A stretch of 64,000 bases of DNA from Alcanivorax profundi (GTDB taxonomy: Bacteria > Pseudomonadota > Gammaproteobacteria > Pseudomonadales > Alcanivoracaceae), in NCBI RefSeq assembly GCF_003597125.1, contig NZ_QYYA01000002.1:124001-188000 (forward strand). Reading direction: 5' to 3'. The notes beneath the pieces are model-generated. The model ran no database searches. It saw only the letters and a list, made by a program, of their open reading frames with translations, and was not told the DNA's origin. Within the stretch, counting starts at the first letter, position 1. Every line of letters begins with the position of its first letter. Positions 35,449 to 44,870 of the stretch are shown piece by piece. A program made the position numbers and the translations under genes.

Positions 35449-37521
35449 TTACGCTGTTTCCGGGATCTGCAAGCTATCCATCGGCGCTTGCAGATAGAAC
35501 CCTTGCAGGTAATCCACCCCGCCCAGAGTCCACAGGGCCTGCATCTGGGCCGCGGATTCCACAAACCCGATGACGGTTTTGCGATGCCCTTCTTTGACCT
35601 GTTTGACGATCTCGGCGAGACGTTGACGGCCTTCTGCCTTGGACAGCTCCTGGGTAAAGGAACCCTCGAATTTCACCATGGTAGCCGGAATGTGCTGGAA
35701 CAGCTTGAACGGATCCAGCCCCCCACCGAAACGGCTGATTGACACCCCACAGCCTGCACTCTTTACCTTTTGCGCGAAGACGCCTGCCTGTTTGAGGTAG
35801 GTTGTTGCATCCCCTTCCGTCAGCTGGAAAACCAGTGAGCCGCCATCCATCTTTGCTGCTTTCATGGCCTTGAGCAGCCAATCAACCAGAGAGGCATCTG
35901 CCAGGGAACTGCCATTGATATTGAAGACCAGTTTGACTGGAACCGTCATTGCCGCCGCGGCCCGCATGGCATTCAGAACAACCCAACGATCCACCGTCCC
36001 CGCAAGCCCCTGTTCCGACGCGACAGGCATGAAGTCCTTCGCTTGCAGCACATCGCCCTGTTTCTGGGGCAGGCTTACGAACACCTCGAACATATGCTCG
36101 CCATCATCTTCAAGGCTCATCAGGGGCTGGTAGTGCAGCTTGAACCCACCCTGCTCAAGCGCCTGACGAAGCTGCATGGCAATGGCCTCCGAAGAACCTG
36201 CCGCCACTTCATCCATGGGGTCATGCACCTTGACGCTGTTGCCTTTGCCCTCGTTATCTCTCTGCGCCTGATTACAACACTTGAGAGCAGTAGTCAGGGT
36301 ATCCTGACTGCTGCGCGCATCTTCGCGCACGAATGACACCCCCACACTGGCAGTGATCTGCACGGTGCGGGCGGACACTTCCGGCATCAAGGTTTCAACC
36401 CCGGTTCGCAGTCTTTCCGCAAGCTCAGCCGCTTGGTCGGTATCTTCCACCGGCAACAACACGGCAAAATCCTCGCCGTCGACTCTCGCCAGACAGGCCT
36501 CCGCGATTTCCGAGGGCAACCACTGCGCCACCGCACGTAAAATATCGTCCGCACCATCGATCCCAAGCGATGATTGATGGTGTTCAAAATCATCAAGACG
36601 CAGGTAGAGCACCGCCGCCAGTTGGCTATCACGGGCCGCTGCAGCAACGGCATCATCAAGCTGGTCGACAAACCAGGATCGGCTGAACAGCCCCGTGACC
36701 TGGTCTTTCTGACTCATCTCCTGAAGACGCTCTTCCAGATCATTTTGATCCACACCAGAAGTACGAATCACAATCTGGGTGCAAGTCTCTCCGTCATAGG
36801 TACTGGGGGAAAAGGTGAAAGTGGCATCAAACTCTTCACCATTGGTGTTCACCCCCTTGCACTCCAACTCCTGGGTCTGGTTTTCATCCTGAGCGCGGCT
36901 GCGGAGAAACTTCTTCAACTTGTCATGATCTGCGGCCGACACCATGTCCATGATCGGGACACCGGCCAAATCGTCAGGATTCTCGTAGCCAAACATGCCG
37001 ACATAGTTATCGTTGGCGTGGATATGCATGCCGTCCAGCACATAGGCAATGGCATCGCGGCTTTGATCCATCAGCAGGGAAAGGCGCTTCTCGGCATCGT
37101 GCAGGGCGATCTCGGAATGCTGCAGCTCTTTGCGGACACGCACATATTCGATAACACGATCGACCATAAGAGCCAGCAACTCACGGTCACCTGCTGGCGC
37201 AACACTACGGGCGCCCATTTCCAGGCCCGCCTTGAGGGTCTTGGCGGAAAAATCATCTTCAAGCAGGATAACGGGGATCGCCTTCCCCAACCGATTGAGG
37301 TGCCCCATGGCACTCTCGAAGGTGCCATCACCAAAGGTAGGGCGGCACAGCATTAACTCCCATGCGCCGGCTTTAAGTGCCCGCAGCAGGTCATCTTCTC
37401 CCAGAGCCAACTGCGCCCGGGTGGCCCTGCCCGCATTCCGGAGCATATTGATCAACTGCTCCGCCTCGTCCTGTGAATCATGGGCGATCAGCAAACGCAG
37501 GTTGTCCAGGGCATAGCTCAT
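35449..37521 (-). CDS. fimX: FimX-like degenerate REC-PAS-GGDEF-EAL c-di-GMP effector
   Basis: In Pseudomonas, FimX binds c-di-GMP and promotes type IV pilus assembly and twitching. This 690-residue protein matches in length (691 in P. aeruginosa), domain order and its place beside serB. It has an N-terminal receiver-like domain without a convincing phosphoacceptor Asp, a PAS domain (about 145-260), a GGDEF domain degraded to DGEDF, and an EAL domain whose signature reads EVFVSL, with other catalytic residues lost (ISRFGGG in place of DDFG). It should bind but not make or degrade c-di-GMP. It probably shares a transcript with the upstream gene at 37714-39486. Confidence 0.92.
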   Translation of the reverse strand: MSYALDNLRLLIAHDSQDEAEQLINMLRNAGRATRAQLALGEDDLLRALKAGAWELMLCRPTFGDGTFESAMGHLNRLGKAIPVILLEDDFSAKTLKAGLEMGARSVAPAGDRELLALMVDRVIEYVRVRKELQHSEIALHDAEKRLSLLMDQSRDAIAYVLDGMHIHANDNYVGMFGYENPDDLAGVPIMDMVSAADHDKLKKFLRSRAQDENQTQELECKGVNTNGEEFDATFTFSPSTYDGETCTQIVIRTSGVDQNDLEERLQEMSQKDQVTGLFSRSWFVDQLDDAVAAAARDSQLAAVLYLRLDDFEHHQSSLGIDGADDILRAVAQWLPSEIAEACLARVDGEDFAVLLPVEDTDQAAELAERLRTGVETLMPEVSARTVQITASVGVSFVREDARSSQDTLTTALKCCNQAQRDNEGKGNSVKVHDPMDEVAAGSSEAIAMQLRQALEQGGFKLHYQPLMSLEDDGEHMFEVFVSLPQKQGDVLQAKDFMPVASEQGLAGTVDRWVVLNAMRAAAAMTVPVKLVFNINGSSLADASLVDWLLKAMKAAKMDGGSLVFQLTEGDATTYLKQAGVFAQKVKSAGCGVSISRFGGGLDPFKLFQHIPATMVKFEGSFTQELSKAEGRQRLAEIVKQVKEGHRKTVIGFVESAAQMQALWTLGGVDYLQGFYLQAPMDSLQIPETA

Positions 37522-37713
37522 GGGTCAGTCACCACTTCTGTCTGCCATACCGTCGAACAATCCTGTTATGGCAACTTCCGAACAGCCGAAGCATGGAAAC
37601 CCATACACCCAGCACAAGGGAAGCACCTGACCCATGGCAGAACAACTTCAGTTGCCGCATCCTCACGGCAAATTCAGTATTCAGGTGCCGGTATCCGCCA
37701 CCCTCTTTTATTA

Positions 37714-39486
37714 TTATAGGCTGGACCAGATAGAATCCAGTTCATCGTCCTCACCGTCCTCGGAAGGCGGCTTCGGTGGGGGAGTCGCAGGCGCCGCCAA
37801 ATCCCGAAACGGATACTGACTGAACCCTGATGCCCCCTGCACGCGTCGCAGCAACTGTACGCGACTGGGCTCACCTTGCTCAACCAATTCCACCTTCACC
37901 CCCTCATTAAAACCTACGGTAGGGAGCAACAAGGTGGCAGGTTGCCCTACCGCCGACAATTCTGGCAACAGGATGGCGCGCATGTAATCACTTTCCTGTC
38001 CCTGTTTGCGCAGCGCCCGGGCCGCCACAGGCCGCCCGCCTGGCGCCAGCAGCTCCACACCAAAACGGGCACCGTGGTTTGGCAACTGCGTCACCCAGCG
38101 AACCACCGCCAGCATCCACTGGCTATGCGTACTGTCGCGAAGCGCCAGTAATTCTCCGGTGCGAAGCAGACTGGGGGTATTCCCCTGCCAGGAGAGGCAG
38201 TAGCCTCCCGGACTGGCATTGACCTTTTGACAGTGATAGCTCTCAGGCAATCGCACTTCTGCCGCTTTACTGCCGGTAGAGCTATCCATCTCAATGGTTT
38301 CACCGACGAAGTCAGACTGATACGCCGACGCCCAAGGGTCTGACTTATGCTGCTTTTCCTTGGAGGTCATCTTGATGTTCAGCAGGAAAGGGTTATTTTC
38401 TTCCTCTTCGCCCAGCACCGAAAGATTGCCTCGTTCGACGATAGCCTCAAAGGGCACCTTGCCAGAAAGAAAGTAGTGCACCCCCACCAGCCCGAAGCAA
38501 AGCTCGACTTCACCATTCTCCGGCATCCGCTTGAATGCGCGTTCGGTAAGTGCGCCCCAGACCTGTTGCAGGTGATCCATCAATCCTTCTTCCAGCCCCT
38601 TCGGTACCGCCAGGGTCTCCTCATCCGGATCACTGCGCCAGGCCAACATAGCTTCGGTCAGTTTCGCAGAATCGATGTAACGCCAGCTTTCAGAAGCCTG
38701 CGATGCATGGGTCCGGTAAACCGGTGGACGGTCGGCTTGCAGGTCAAACACAAACAAGTCGTCGTCGCTGCTGGCCTCACGGATGGAGACCAGTGACGCC
38801 CAGCTGTATGCCCCTTGATACACTAACGCCAGCTCCTGCTGGCGCAATTGATTGGGTTTGCTTGTTGCCAGCAGCAAACAGCGCGCATACGCCGCTTGAA
38901 TCGTAGACTCGCCCCCCACATCTTCAACCGGACTATCGGCAATACCGTGAAGCTCTGCCAACAAGAACAGCTGATGCAACTCCAGCCAGAGGTTACGAGG
39001 GCTGGGGAAATACAACTGATAACAGCGCAGCAAAGTGTCGCCAAGCGCAGAAATCGCTCGGTGAATCGAAATAGTGATGGATTTACGGGCGGCCTTGTCG
39101 CCAAAACGACGCACCGCCCGGACAGAAACCAGCTTATAGCCGTTGGCGAGATGCCCTTGCAACGCCTGAGCCAGGCTCGCCACCCGGCGAGCCTTCTCCG
39201 GTAGCACCAGAGCCTGGTTCAGGTAATGTTTCTGGAGGGACTGGCAGACGTGCAGAATAGAAGGGCGGACAATTTCCAGTAACTGGAAGCGCACCTTGGA
39301 ATCCAGCGGCAAGCGATTTAGCTCCTGAATGAACTGGTACAGCTGCTTGGCCGTTTCCCCCATGTTCATTACCGGCAGAGCGTCTACCCACTGCTGCAAT
39401 TTTTTTGGCTGGTCAGCGCCTAGCGTCAGGTGCGGCAAGTCCTGCTCGGGCAGTTTCAACCGTACCGTCTGGGCTGGTTGCTCCAT
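37714..39486 (-). CDS. Large protein upstream of fimX (PA4958-like)
   Basis: This soluble protein of 590 residues, with no membrane segment, lies upstream of fimX as does its apparent counterpart in P. aeruginosa. The N-terminal 300 residues are helical. The C-terminal part (VRLPESYHCQKVNASPGGYCLSW, ARFGVELLAPGG) is reminiscent of PilZ-type c-di-GMP-binding folds, but I do not see the full RxxxR...DxSxxG motif. It ends in an acidic tail. I start at the ATG at 39486 (MEQPAQTVRL); the frame is open upstream to 39672. A joint role with FimX in pilus control is inferred from synteny. Confidence 0.8.
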   Translation of the reverse strand: MEQPAQTVRLKLPEQDLPHLTLGADQPKKLQQWVDALPVMNMGETAKQLYQFIQELNRLPLDSKVRFQLLEIVRPSILHVCQSLQKHYLNQALVLPEKARRVASLAQALQGHLANGYKLVSVRAVRRFGDKAARKSITISIHRAISALGDTLLRCYQLYFPSPRNLWLELHQLFLLAELHGIADSPVEDVGGESTIQAAYARCLLLATSKPNQLRQQELALVYQGAYSWASLVSIREASSDDDLFVFDLQADRPPVYRTHASQASESWRYIDSAKLTEAMLAWRSDPDEETLAVPKGLEEGLMDHLQQVWGALTERAFKRMPENGEVELCFGLVGVHYFLSGKVPFEAIVERGNLSVLGEEEENNPFLLNIKMTSKEKQHKSDPWASAYQSDFVGETIEMDSSTGSKAAEVRLPESYHCQKVNASPGGYCLSWQGNTPSLLRTGELLALRDSTHSQWMLAVVRWVTQLPNHGARFGVELLAPGGRPVAARALRKQGQESDYMRAILLPELSAVGQPATLLLPTVGFNEGVKVELVEQGEPSRVQLLRRVQGASGFSQYPFRDLAAPATPPPKPPSEDGEDDELDSIWSSL

Positions 39487-39627
39487 GAAGATAGTCCTTA
39501 TCTCGGCGGCATCCAGGCTACCTGCGGGTTCTTGTTGAGAAACCCTTTGCGTAGCACCTATTCCCCCTGCGGGCCAGAAGCCAGCGCATGCGAGGCGCCA
39601 AACCGGGTTCCTTATTATGAGTCCTGT

Positions 39628-39659
39628 GTCACATGACTTTACGACACAGTTACATGACT
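39628..39659. repeat. Direct repeat pair upstream of the PA4958-like gene
   Basis: GTCACATGACT (39628-39638) and GTTACATGACT (39649-39659) start 21 bp apart, two helical turns, which suggests a regulator site. They lie 140-175 bp upstream of the gene start at 39486. Confidence 0.4.
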
Positions 39660-39692
39660 GTAAATGTCGCAAGTTCTTGCTATTTCAGGCTT

Positions 39693-40721
39693 TCAGCCAG
39701 CGAGCACCGTTTTGGCCGCCTCACCCGGCTCTTCCCTGGACAACCGCGGAACCAGAAAGCCCGGCAAACGACCGCGCAACTGGTGATGCAGGCCCCTTGC
39801 CTGATCATCCGACACGGCAAAATGGGCCGCCCCCTGAACCTTGTCCAGAAGGTGCAGGTAATACGGCATAATCCCCCCCTCATGGAGACGCTCAGACAGT
39901 CTCACCAGCGTCTCAAGGTCATCGTTGACCCCCGCCAGTAACACGCTCTGATTCAGCAGCGTGATGCCGGCCCGCTGCCACTGCCGGGTACGCTCCAGCA
40001 GCGACGGCGACAGCTCCCGGGGATGATTGGCGTGCAACACCAGTACCGATCGCCAGCGCGGGTCGGCCATCAGCGCCAGCAATCCGTCGTCCAGGCGCTC
40101 CGGAATCACCACCGGGGTCCGGCTGTGAACCCGCAACCGCACCAGATGCGGGAGTGCGGCGAGCCCCTCCAGCAACTGCCCGAGGCGACGGTTGTTGAGC
40201 GTCAGAGGGTCACCGCCACTGAGAATCACCTCGTTGATATCCGGCCGCTCTGACAACCATGCCAGAGCCTGCTCCCAGCGCTTGCCGCTCAGATGGGTCT
40301 GGTAAGGGAAATGCCGGCGGAAGCAGTAGCGGCAGTGCACCGCACAGGCGCCCGTCACCACCAGCAGGGCGCGACCGTGATACTTGTGCAGCAGGCCAGG
40401 CACCGGGGTGTGATCGGACTCGTCCAACGGGTCGGCGGTGTACCCCGGCTGCTCCAGCAGCTCTTCCGGCACGCTCATGACCTGCCGCAACAGGGGATCA
40501 TCCGGGTCACCGGGCGTCATCAACGCCGCATAGGCACGGGGCACCCGCAGCGGGAAATCCCGGGCCGCCGCCAGCTGTTCGGGCAATGCATCCGCTGCCA
40601 ATCCCAGCATTGACAGCAGCTCCGCCGGATCCGTGATCAGATCGGCCTGCTGACGCCGCCAGTCGGGTAACTCCCAACCGGGCGCGTCCTGCGTTATCAT
40701 TGCCAGCCTTTCCAATGCCAT
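39693..40721 (-). CDS. epmB: EF-P beta-lysylation protein EpmB (lysine 2,3-aminomutase)
   Basis: EpmB is a radical-SAM, PLP-dependent aminomutase that makes (R)-beta-lysine for modification of EF-P. The 342-residue protein has the cluster motif C-x3-C-x2-C in [17 protein letters not shown], then [18 protein letters not shown], and [14 protein letters not shown]. The start at 40721 (MALERL) is 24 bp from the divergent efp start; MITQDAP seven codons in is an alternative. Together with efp and epmA it gives a complete modification set. Confidence 0.96.
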   Translation of the reverse strand: MALERLAMITQDAPGWELPDWRRQQADLITDPAELLSMLGLAADALPEQLAAARDFPLRVPRAYAALMTPGDPDDPLLRQVMSVPEELLEQPGYTADPLDESDHTPVPGLLHKYHGRALLVVTGACAVHCRYCFRRHFPYQTHLSGKRWEQALAWLSERPDINEVILSGGDPLTLNNRRLGQLLEGLAALPHLVRLRVHSRTPVVIPERLDDGLLALMADPRWRSVLVLHANHPRELSPSLLERTRQWQRAGITLLNQSVLLAGVNDDLETLVRLSERLHEGGIMPYYLHLLDKVQGAAHFAVSDDQARGLHHQLRGRLPGFLVPRLSREEPGEAAKTVLAG

Positions 40722-40745
40722 ACATCAACCTTTGGAACATTATTT

Positions 40746-41315
40746 ATGGCCAACTATTCTACCAGTGAATTCAAGTCTGGCTTGAAAGTCATGCTCGACG
40801 GCGACCCCTGCGCCATCATCGAGAACGAATTTGTGAAGCCCGGCAAGGGCCAGGCCTTCAATCGCGTCAAGCTACGCAACCTGAAATCCGGCAAGGTCTG
40901 GGAGCGCACCTTCAAGTCTGGCGACTCTCTGGAAGGTGCCGATGTCATGGACGTGTCCATGCAGTATCTGTATGCCGATGGCGAGTTCTGGCACTTCATG
41001 GACCAGACCACCTTCGAACAGAAAGCCGCCGATGAGGCCGCCGTGGGCGATGCCAAGCTGTGGCTCAAAGAAGAGGACGTGTGCGAGATCACCCTCTACA
41101 ACGGCGAGCCGCTGTCCGTTTCCCCCCCCAATTTCGTGGAACTGGAAATCGTGGAAACCGACCCGGGCCTGAAGGGCGACACCGCGGGCACTGGCGGCAA
41201 GCCTGCCACCCTGACCACCGGTGCAGTGGTCCGTGTTCCGCTGTTTGTTCAGACCGGAGAAATCGTCAAGGTCGACACCCGTACCGGTGACTACGTGGGC
41301 CGCATCAAGAGCTAG
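40746..41315 (+). CDS. efp: Elongation factor P
   Basis: EF-P relieves ribosome stalling at polyproline. The 189-residue protein has the three OB/KOW domains and the modified Lys34 in the loop [13 protein letters not shown], the substrate of the EpmA/EpmB pathway. It starts [10 protein letters not shown] and ends with [14 protein letters not shown]. It is divergent from epmB and followed after 2 bp by epmA. The promoter must overlap the epmB 5' coding region because the intergenic gap is only 24 bp. Confidence 0.98.
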   Translation: MANYSTSEFKSGLKVMLDGDPCAIIENEFVKPGKGQAFNRVKLRNLKSGKVWERTFKSGDSLEGADVMDVSMQYLYADGEFWHFMDQTTFEQKAADEAAVGDAKLWLKEEDVCEITLYNGEPLSVSPPNFVELEIVETDPGLKGDTAGTGGKPATLTTGAVVRVPLFVQTGEIVKVDTRTGDYVGRIKS

Positions 41316-41317
41316 GC

Positions 41318-42253
41318 GTGAGCGACTGGCTCCCCACCGCCTCCCTCGAGGCCATCAAGGCGCGCGCCGAGCTGCTAGGCACGGTGCGCGCCTTTTTTGA
41401 TGCCCGCAAAGTGCTGGAAGTGGACACCCCACAACTGGCGCACTTCGGCGTCAGCGACCCCCACATCCAGTGCATACCGGTACCCGGCTACGGCTATTTG
41501 CAGAGCTCCCCCGAGTATCACATGAAGCGCCTGCTGGCCGCCGGCAGTGGACCGATCTACCAGACCTGCAAGGCATTCAGAGATGGCGAAGCCGGAGGGA
41601 GACACAACCCGGAATTCACCATGCTGGAGTGGTACCGCCCCGGCTTTGCGCTCAAGGAGCTGATCGACGAGTGCCTGGCGCTGCTGGCCGAGCTGTTTCC
41701 GGATGCCTGCCGTCAGCACTATCGCTTCCGCTCCCTCTTCCTGCAGGCCACCGGCCTGGACCCCCTGACCGCCACAGACGAAGCCTTGAGAAAATGCGCC
41801 GAGCATCATGGCGCCCCGGCAGGTCTGGAAAAAACCGCGGCAGTGGATTACTTGATGGCGACACAGGTCGAAACCACCCTGCCTGTCGACCAGCTCTCGG
41901 TGGTCAGTGACTTCCCCGGCTGGGCCGCCGCGCTGGCACAAACCCATGAGGACAGTGACGGCGCACTGGTCGCAAGACGCTTCGAGATCTATTACCGCGG
42001 GCTGGAGCTGGCCAACGGCTACCAGGAGCTCACCGACCCGCAGGAGCAATCGCGCCGCTTTCAGCAGGACAACGCCGTGCGAAAACAGCAGGGATTCCCC
42101 CCCATGGCTCCGGACACTCACCTGCTCGCAGCCATGAATCACGGCCTCCCAGACTGCAGCGGCGTGGCCATGGGGGTAGAAAGATTGCTCATGGCACAAC
42201 AAAAGGCCGGCCGCATCGATCAGGTCATCAGCTTCCCCATGGATCGAGCCTAA
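41318..42253 (+). CDS. epmA: EF-P-(R)-beta-lysine ligase EpmA (GenX/PoxA)
   Basis: EpmA is a shortened lysyl-tRNA-synthetase-like enzyme that attaches beta-lysine to EF-P Lys34. The 311-residue class II synthetase core lacks an anticodon domain. Motif 2 is IYQTCKAFRDGEAGGRHNPE followed by FTMLEWYR, and motif 3 is VAMGVERLLM. Translation starts at a GTG 2 bp after the efp stop, so the two are cotranslated. Confidence 0.96.
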   Translation: MSDWLPTASLEAIKARAELLGTVRAFFDARKVLEVDTPQLAHFGVSDPHIQCIPVPGYGYLQSSPEYHMKRLLAAGSGPIYQTCKAFRDGEAGGRHNPEFTMLEWYRPGFALKELIDECLALLAELFPDACRQHYRFRSLFLQATGLDPLTATDEALRKCAEHHGAPAGLEKTAAVDYLMATQVETTLPVDQLSVVSDFPGWAAALAQTHEDSDGALVARRFEIYYRGLELANGYQELTDPQEQSRRFQQDNAVRKQQGFPPMAPDTHLLAAMNHGLPDCSGVAMGVERLLMAQQKAGRIDQVISFPMDRA

Positions 42254-42480
42254 GCTCCACCCCAGTAACGCCCCCCAAAAAAACAAAAGGCACATCGCGG
42301 ATTAACGGGAATCGCCCACAGAGAACAGCCGTCTTTCCTCAGTACCCTTTGTGCCCTCTTTGGTGAAAATGCTTTTGATCTTGGTCCGGGATCGCGCCGC
42401 CAGCGAGCGTAGCGAAGGAACGCCCGCAAGGTGAGCGAGCGAAGAACCGACTCTCCTTGCAGGGTGTTTTCTATTTGTGT
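42254..42480. other. Gene-free DNA 3' of epmA with a partial palindrome arm
   Basis: No gene is supported here. ATCGCGCCGCCAGCGAGCG at 42391-42409 matches one arm of the perfect inverted repeat at 42578-42641, so a decayed copy is likely. Confidence 0.5.
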
Positions 42481-42536
42481 GTGGGAGCCTGCCTGCAGGC
42501 GATGTGGGAGAGAATCGCTTGCAGGCAAGCTCCCAC
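42481..42536. repeat. REP-like palindrome with GTGGGAGC arms
   Basis: GTGGGAGCCTGCCTGCAGGCGAT and ATCGCTTGCAGGCAAGCTCCCAC form an imperfect 23-bp inverted repeat around a 10-base loop that itself contains TGTGGGAG. Confidence 0.8.
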
Positions 42537-42577
42537 AGGTGGCATCACCAGGGTACAGAGCGCGGATCGGTTTCTTT

Positions 42578-42641
42578 GTAGGAGCGTCGCTGGCGGCGCG
42601 ATTTTGGGCGTTGGGAATCGCGCCGCCAGCGACGCTCCTAC
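42578..42641. repeat. Perfect 25-bp inverted repeat
   Basis: Left arm 42578-42602 (starting GTAGGAGCGTCGCTGG) and right arm 42617-42641 are exact reverse complements, separated by 14 bases. It lacks a T tract, so it is a REP/MITE-like element rather than a plain terminator. Confidence 0.85.
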
Positions 42642-42691
42642 GGCAAAGGAGGATTAAATCAGGCTTTCCCGGAAATCCGCGATAAGCCAAA

Positions 42692-42722
42692 CAAAAGGCC
42701 GCCCCCTCTGACAGGGGCGGCC
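42692..42722 (-). terminator. Terminator of the alpha/beta hydrolase gene
   Basis: AGGCCGCCCC pairs with GGGGCGGCCT over ten bases; AAAA on the plus strand gives a U run on the minus strand, 56 bp past the stop codon. Confidence 0.75.
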
Positions 42723-42751
42723 TCATCCCTTCCAGCAAAAACAGCCCGCCA

Positions 42752-42773
42752 CCGCGCGCTGTTCACTGTTCAC
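42752..42773 (-). repeat. Tandem heptamers after the hydrolase gene
   Basis: On the minus strand two GTGAACA units follow TGAGAGA (stop plus spacer), then GCGCGCG. They lie between the stop codon and the terminator at 42692. Confidence 0.65.
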
Positions 42774-42777
42774 TCTC

Positions 42778-43695
42778 TCATGCCACCGCTGGCTGTCCCA
42801 CCGAATTGGCACGCCCCGCGGTTTCGGCAATCAGCTCACCCATACGCTGCAGCAAGGACGGCGGGAAGTCGTGCCCCATGCCCGGCAGGATCGCCAACTT
42901 GGCGCCGCGAATATGACGGGCAGAAGCTTTGCCGCCTGCAGGGCGAATCAGCGGGTCCGCGCCACCGTGAATAACGGTGGTCGGGCAGGTGATTTTCTTC
43001 AGCCAGGGCGTCAGGGCACCGGTAGCGACAATCCCCAGGAACTGGTTACGAATCCCCAGCGGGTTGATGCCGCGCGCCCAACACTGGCGATAAATGTCTG
43101 CCAGTTCGTCCCGCCCCTGGGGCAGAGTGCCCGCCAGCTTGCCCATCATCTCAAGACCGAACGCCACAAACTGGTCTTCTGTTTCAATCTTCACCCGCGG
43201 CGCCACCAGCGCCTTCAGGGCCTCCGGCTTCGGCGGCGGCACCAGACGGCTGTTGTTGCTCGACATGATGGAGCTAAGTGACAACACCCGCTCGGGGTAT
43301 TTACCCGCCATCAGCTGGCTGATCATGCCGCCCATGGATGCCCCAACCAGGTGGGCCTTGTCGATGGCAAGCGCATCCAGCAGGCCCACGGTATCGTCCA
43401 CCATGTCATGAAGCGTGTAGGGGGCATCGACAGACAGACCGATATAACCCCGCATGATGGCCGTGAGCGGACCATGCTTGAGACGCCGACGAATACGCGA
43501 TGACTTGCCCACGTCCCGATTATCAAAGCGGATCACCCGGTAGCCCCGCTCAACCAGACTGTCGAGCAACGATTCCGGCCAGAACACCATCTGGGCAGAC
43601 AGCCCCATAACGAACACGATCGCTTCCCCATTCTCGGGGCCACGGCTTTCGTAGAAAAGCTCAATACCATTGCTGGCGACTGTTCCTGACTGCAT
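42778..43695 (-). CDS. Alpha/beta hydrolase
   Basis: This 305-residue alpha/beta-hydrolase shows an oxyanion region FVMGLSAQMVFWP, RFDNRDVGKS, the nucleophile elbow GASMGG (Ser), an acid in HGGADPLI, and His in GMGHDFPP. It resembles esterase or haloalkane/epoxide-type hydrolases of lipid-degrading marine bacteria; the substrate is unknown. GAGGCAGG precedes the ATG at 43695; the frame is open to 43749. It is divergent from the next hydrolase gene. Confidence 0.92.
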   Translation of the reverse strand: MQSGTVASNGIELFYESRGPENGEAIVFVMGLSAQMVFWPESLLDSLVERGYRVIRFDNRDVGKSSRIRRRLKHGPLTAIMRGYIGLSVDAPYTLHDMVDDTVGLLDALAIDKAHLVGASMGGMISQLMAGKYPERVLSLSSIMSSNNSRLVPPPKPEALKALVAPRVKIETEDQFVAFGLEMMGKLAGTLPQGRDELADIYRQCWARGINPLGIRNQFLGIVATGALTPWLKKITCPTTVIHGGADPLIRPAGGKASARHIRGAKLAILPGMGHDFPPSLLQRMGELIAETAGRANSVGQPAVA

Positions 43696-43891
43696 GACCT
43701 GCCTCAATGTCGTAAAAACCACACTGCAACATAGGCAAGCCGCCCGCATACCACAAGCTCGATCAACCCGATTGGCCTGTTATGCCGCAAACCTGACCCC
43801 AGGCGACTGTTTACTGGCCTCTTCACCCCTGCCATTCAGACGGAACGGCCATTAAGGTAGATGCCCTGAATAACAACACAGCGGATTCCCC

Positions 43892-44782
43892 ATGAGTCTT
43901 CAGGCGACCCTCGTTAAAGCCGTTACCCGTCGCACCATCAAACGTTCAGGACTGAGTGATGAGCAGGTGGTTCGCCACCTTCGCAAGGTGTTCAACAGCA
44001 CCCCCAGCCTGACCCTGATGCCTTTCGGGGTAAAACTCAGCCAGGTGGATCAGCCCCAGTTTCGTGGCGAACGCCTGAGTGTGGCGAACCCCGCCGTCAC
44101 CGTGCTGTACCTGCATGGTGGCGCCTATGTTGGCGGCGTCACCCGCACCTACCACAACCTTGCCGGTCGTCTGGCCAAAAAACTGAAAGGCGAGGTGTAT
44201 CTGGCCACCTACCCGTTTGCCCCCGAGCACCCCTACCCGGAGGCGGTCAATCGGGTCATGGAGGCCTATGAATACCTGCTGGGCCTTGGCAAACAGCCAC
44301 AGGACATTGTGATCACTGGCGACTCCGCTGGCGGCGGGCTTACCCTTGCCACCCTGCTGCATATCCGTGACAAGGGTCTGCCACAGCCGCGCTGTGCGGT
44401 CCTGCTGTCGCCGGGCAGCAACGCCACTCCGGACGACCGCGTGCTGGATGCACTGGATGCCAGTGACGCCATGCTGTCAGCCGACATTGTGCGCTCGGCC
44501 ATCAACCTCTATATCCCCAATGAAAATGACCGCGACCATCCCTATGCATCGCCCTGCAAGGGCAACTATGAAGGCATCTGCCCACTACTGATCACGGTCA
44601 CCCCGGACGAAGTGCTCTATTCAGACAGCAAGCTGGTACGCCGGGCGGCCGAACAGGCGGGAGTGAAGGTGGAATGGATCGAGCGCCCCGGCCTGTTCCA
44701 TGTCTGGCCGATCATGGTGCCGCTACTGCCGGAAGCCCGCCAGGATCTGAAACGCATTGTCGGTTTCATCAAAAGCCTCTGA
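43892..44782 (+). CDS. HSL-family alpha/beta hydrolase (esterase/lipase)
   Basis: This 296-residue hormone-sensitive-lipase-type esterase has the HGGAYVGG oxyanion motif, the nucleophile in TGDSAGGGLTLA, and the C-terminal Asp (TPDEVLYSDS) and His (PGLFHVWP). It likely hydrolyses short or medium acyl esters in the cytoplasm or at the membrane. No signal peptide is present. It is followed 88 bp later by another hydrolase gene on the same strand. Confidence 0.94.
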   Translation: MSLQATLVKAVTRRTIKRSGLSDEQVVRHLRKVFNSTPSLTLMPFGVKLSQVDQPQFRGERLSVANPAVTVLYLHGGAYVGGVTRTYHNLAGRLAKKLKGEVYLATYPFAPEHPYPEAVNRVMEAYEYLLGLGKQPQDIVITGDSAGGGLTLATLLHIRDKGLPQPRCAVLLSPGSNATPDDRVLDALDASDAMLSADIVRSAINLYIPNENDRDHPYASPCKGNYEGICPLLITVTPDEVLYSDSKLVRRAAEQAGVKVEWIERPGLFHVWPIMVPLLPEARQDLKRIVGFIKSL

Positions 44783-44870
44783 CCGCCTACCCTGCGACAG
44801 ATTCGGTCATTGCAGCACTCTTTCCTGCAGCGTCTACTGAGACATCGCAGAATAACGACGGGAGCAGGCC

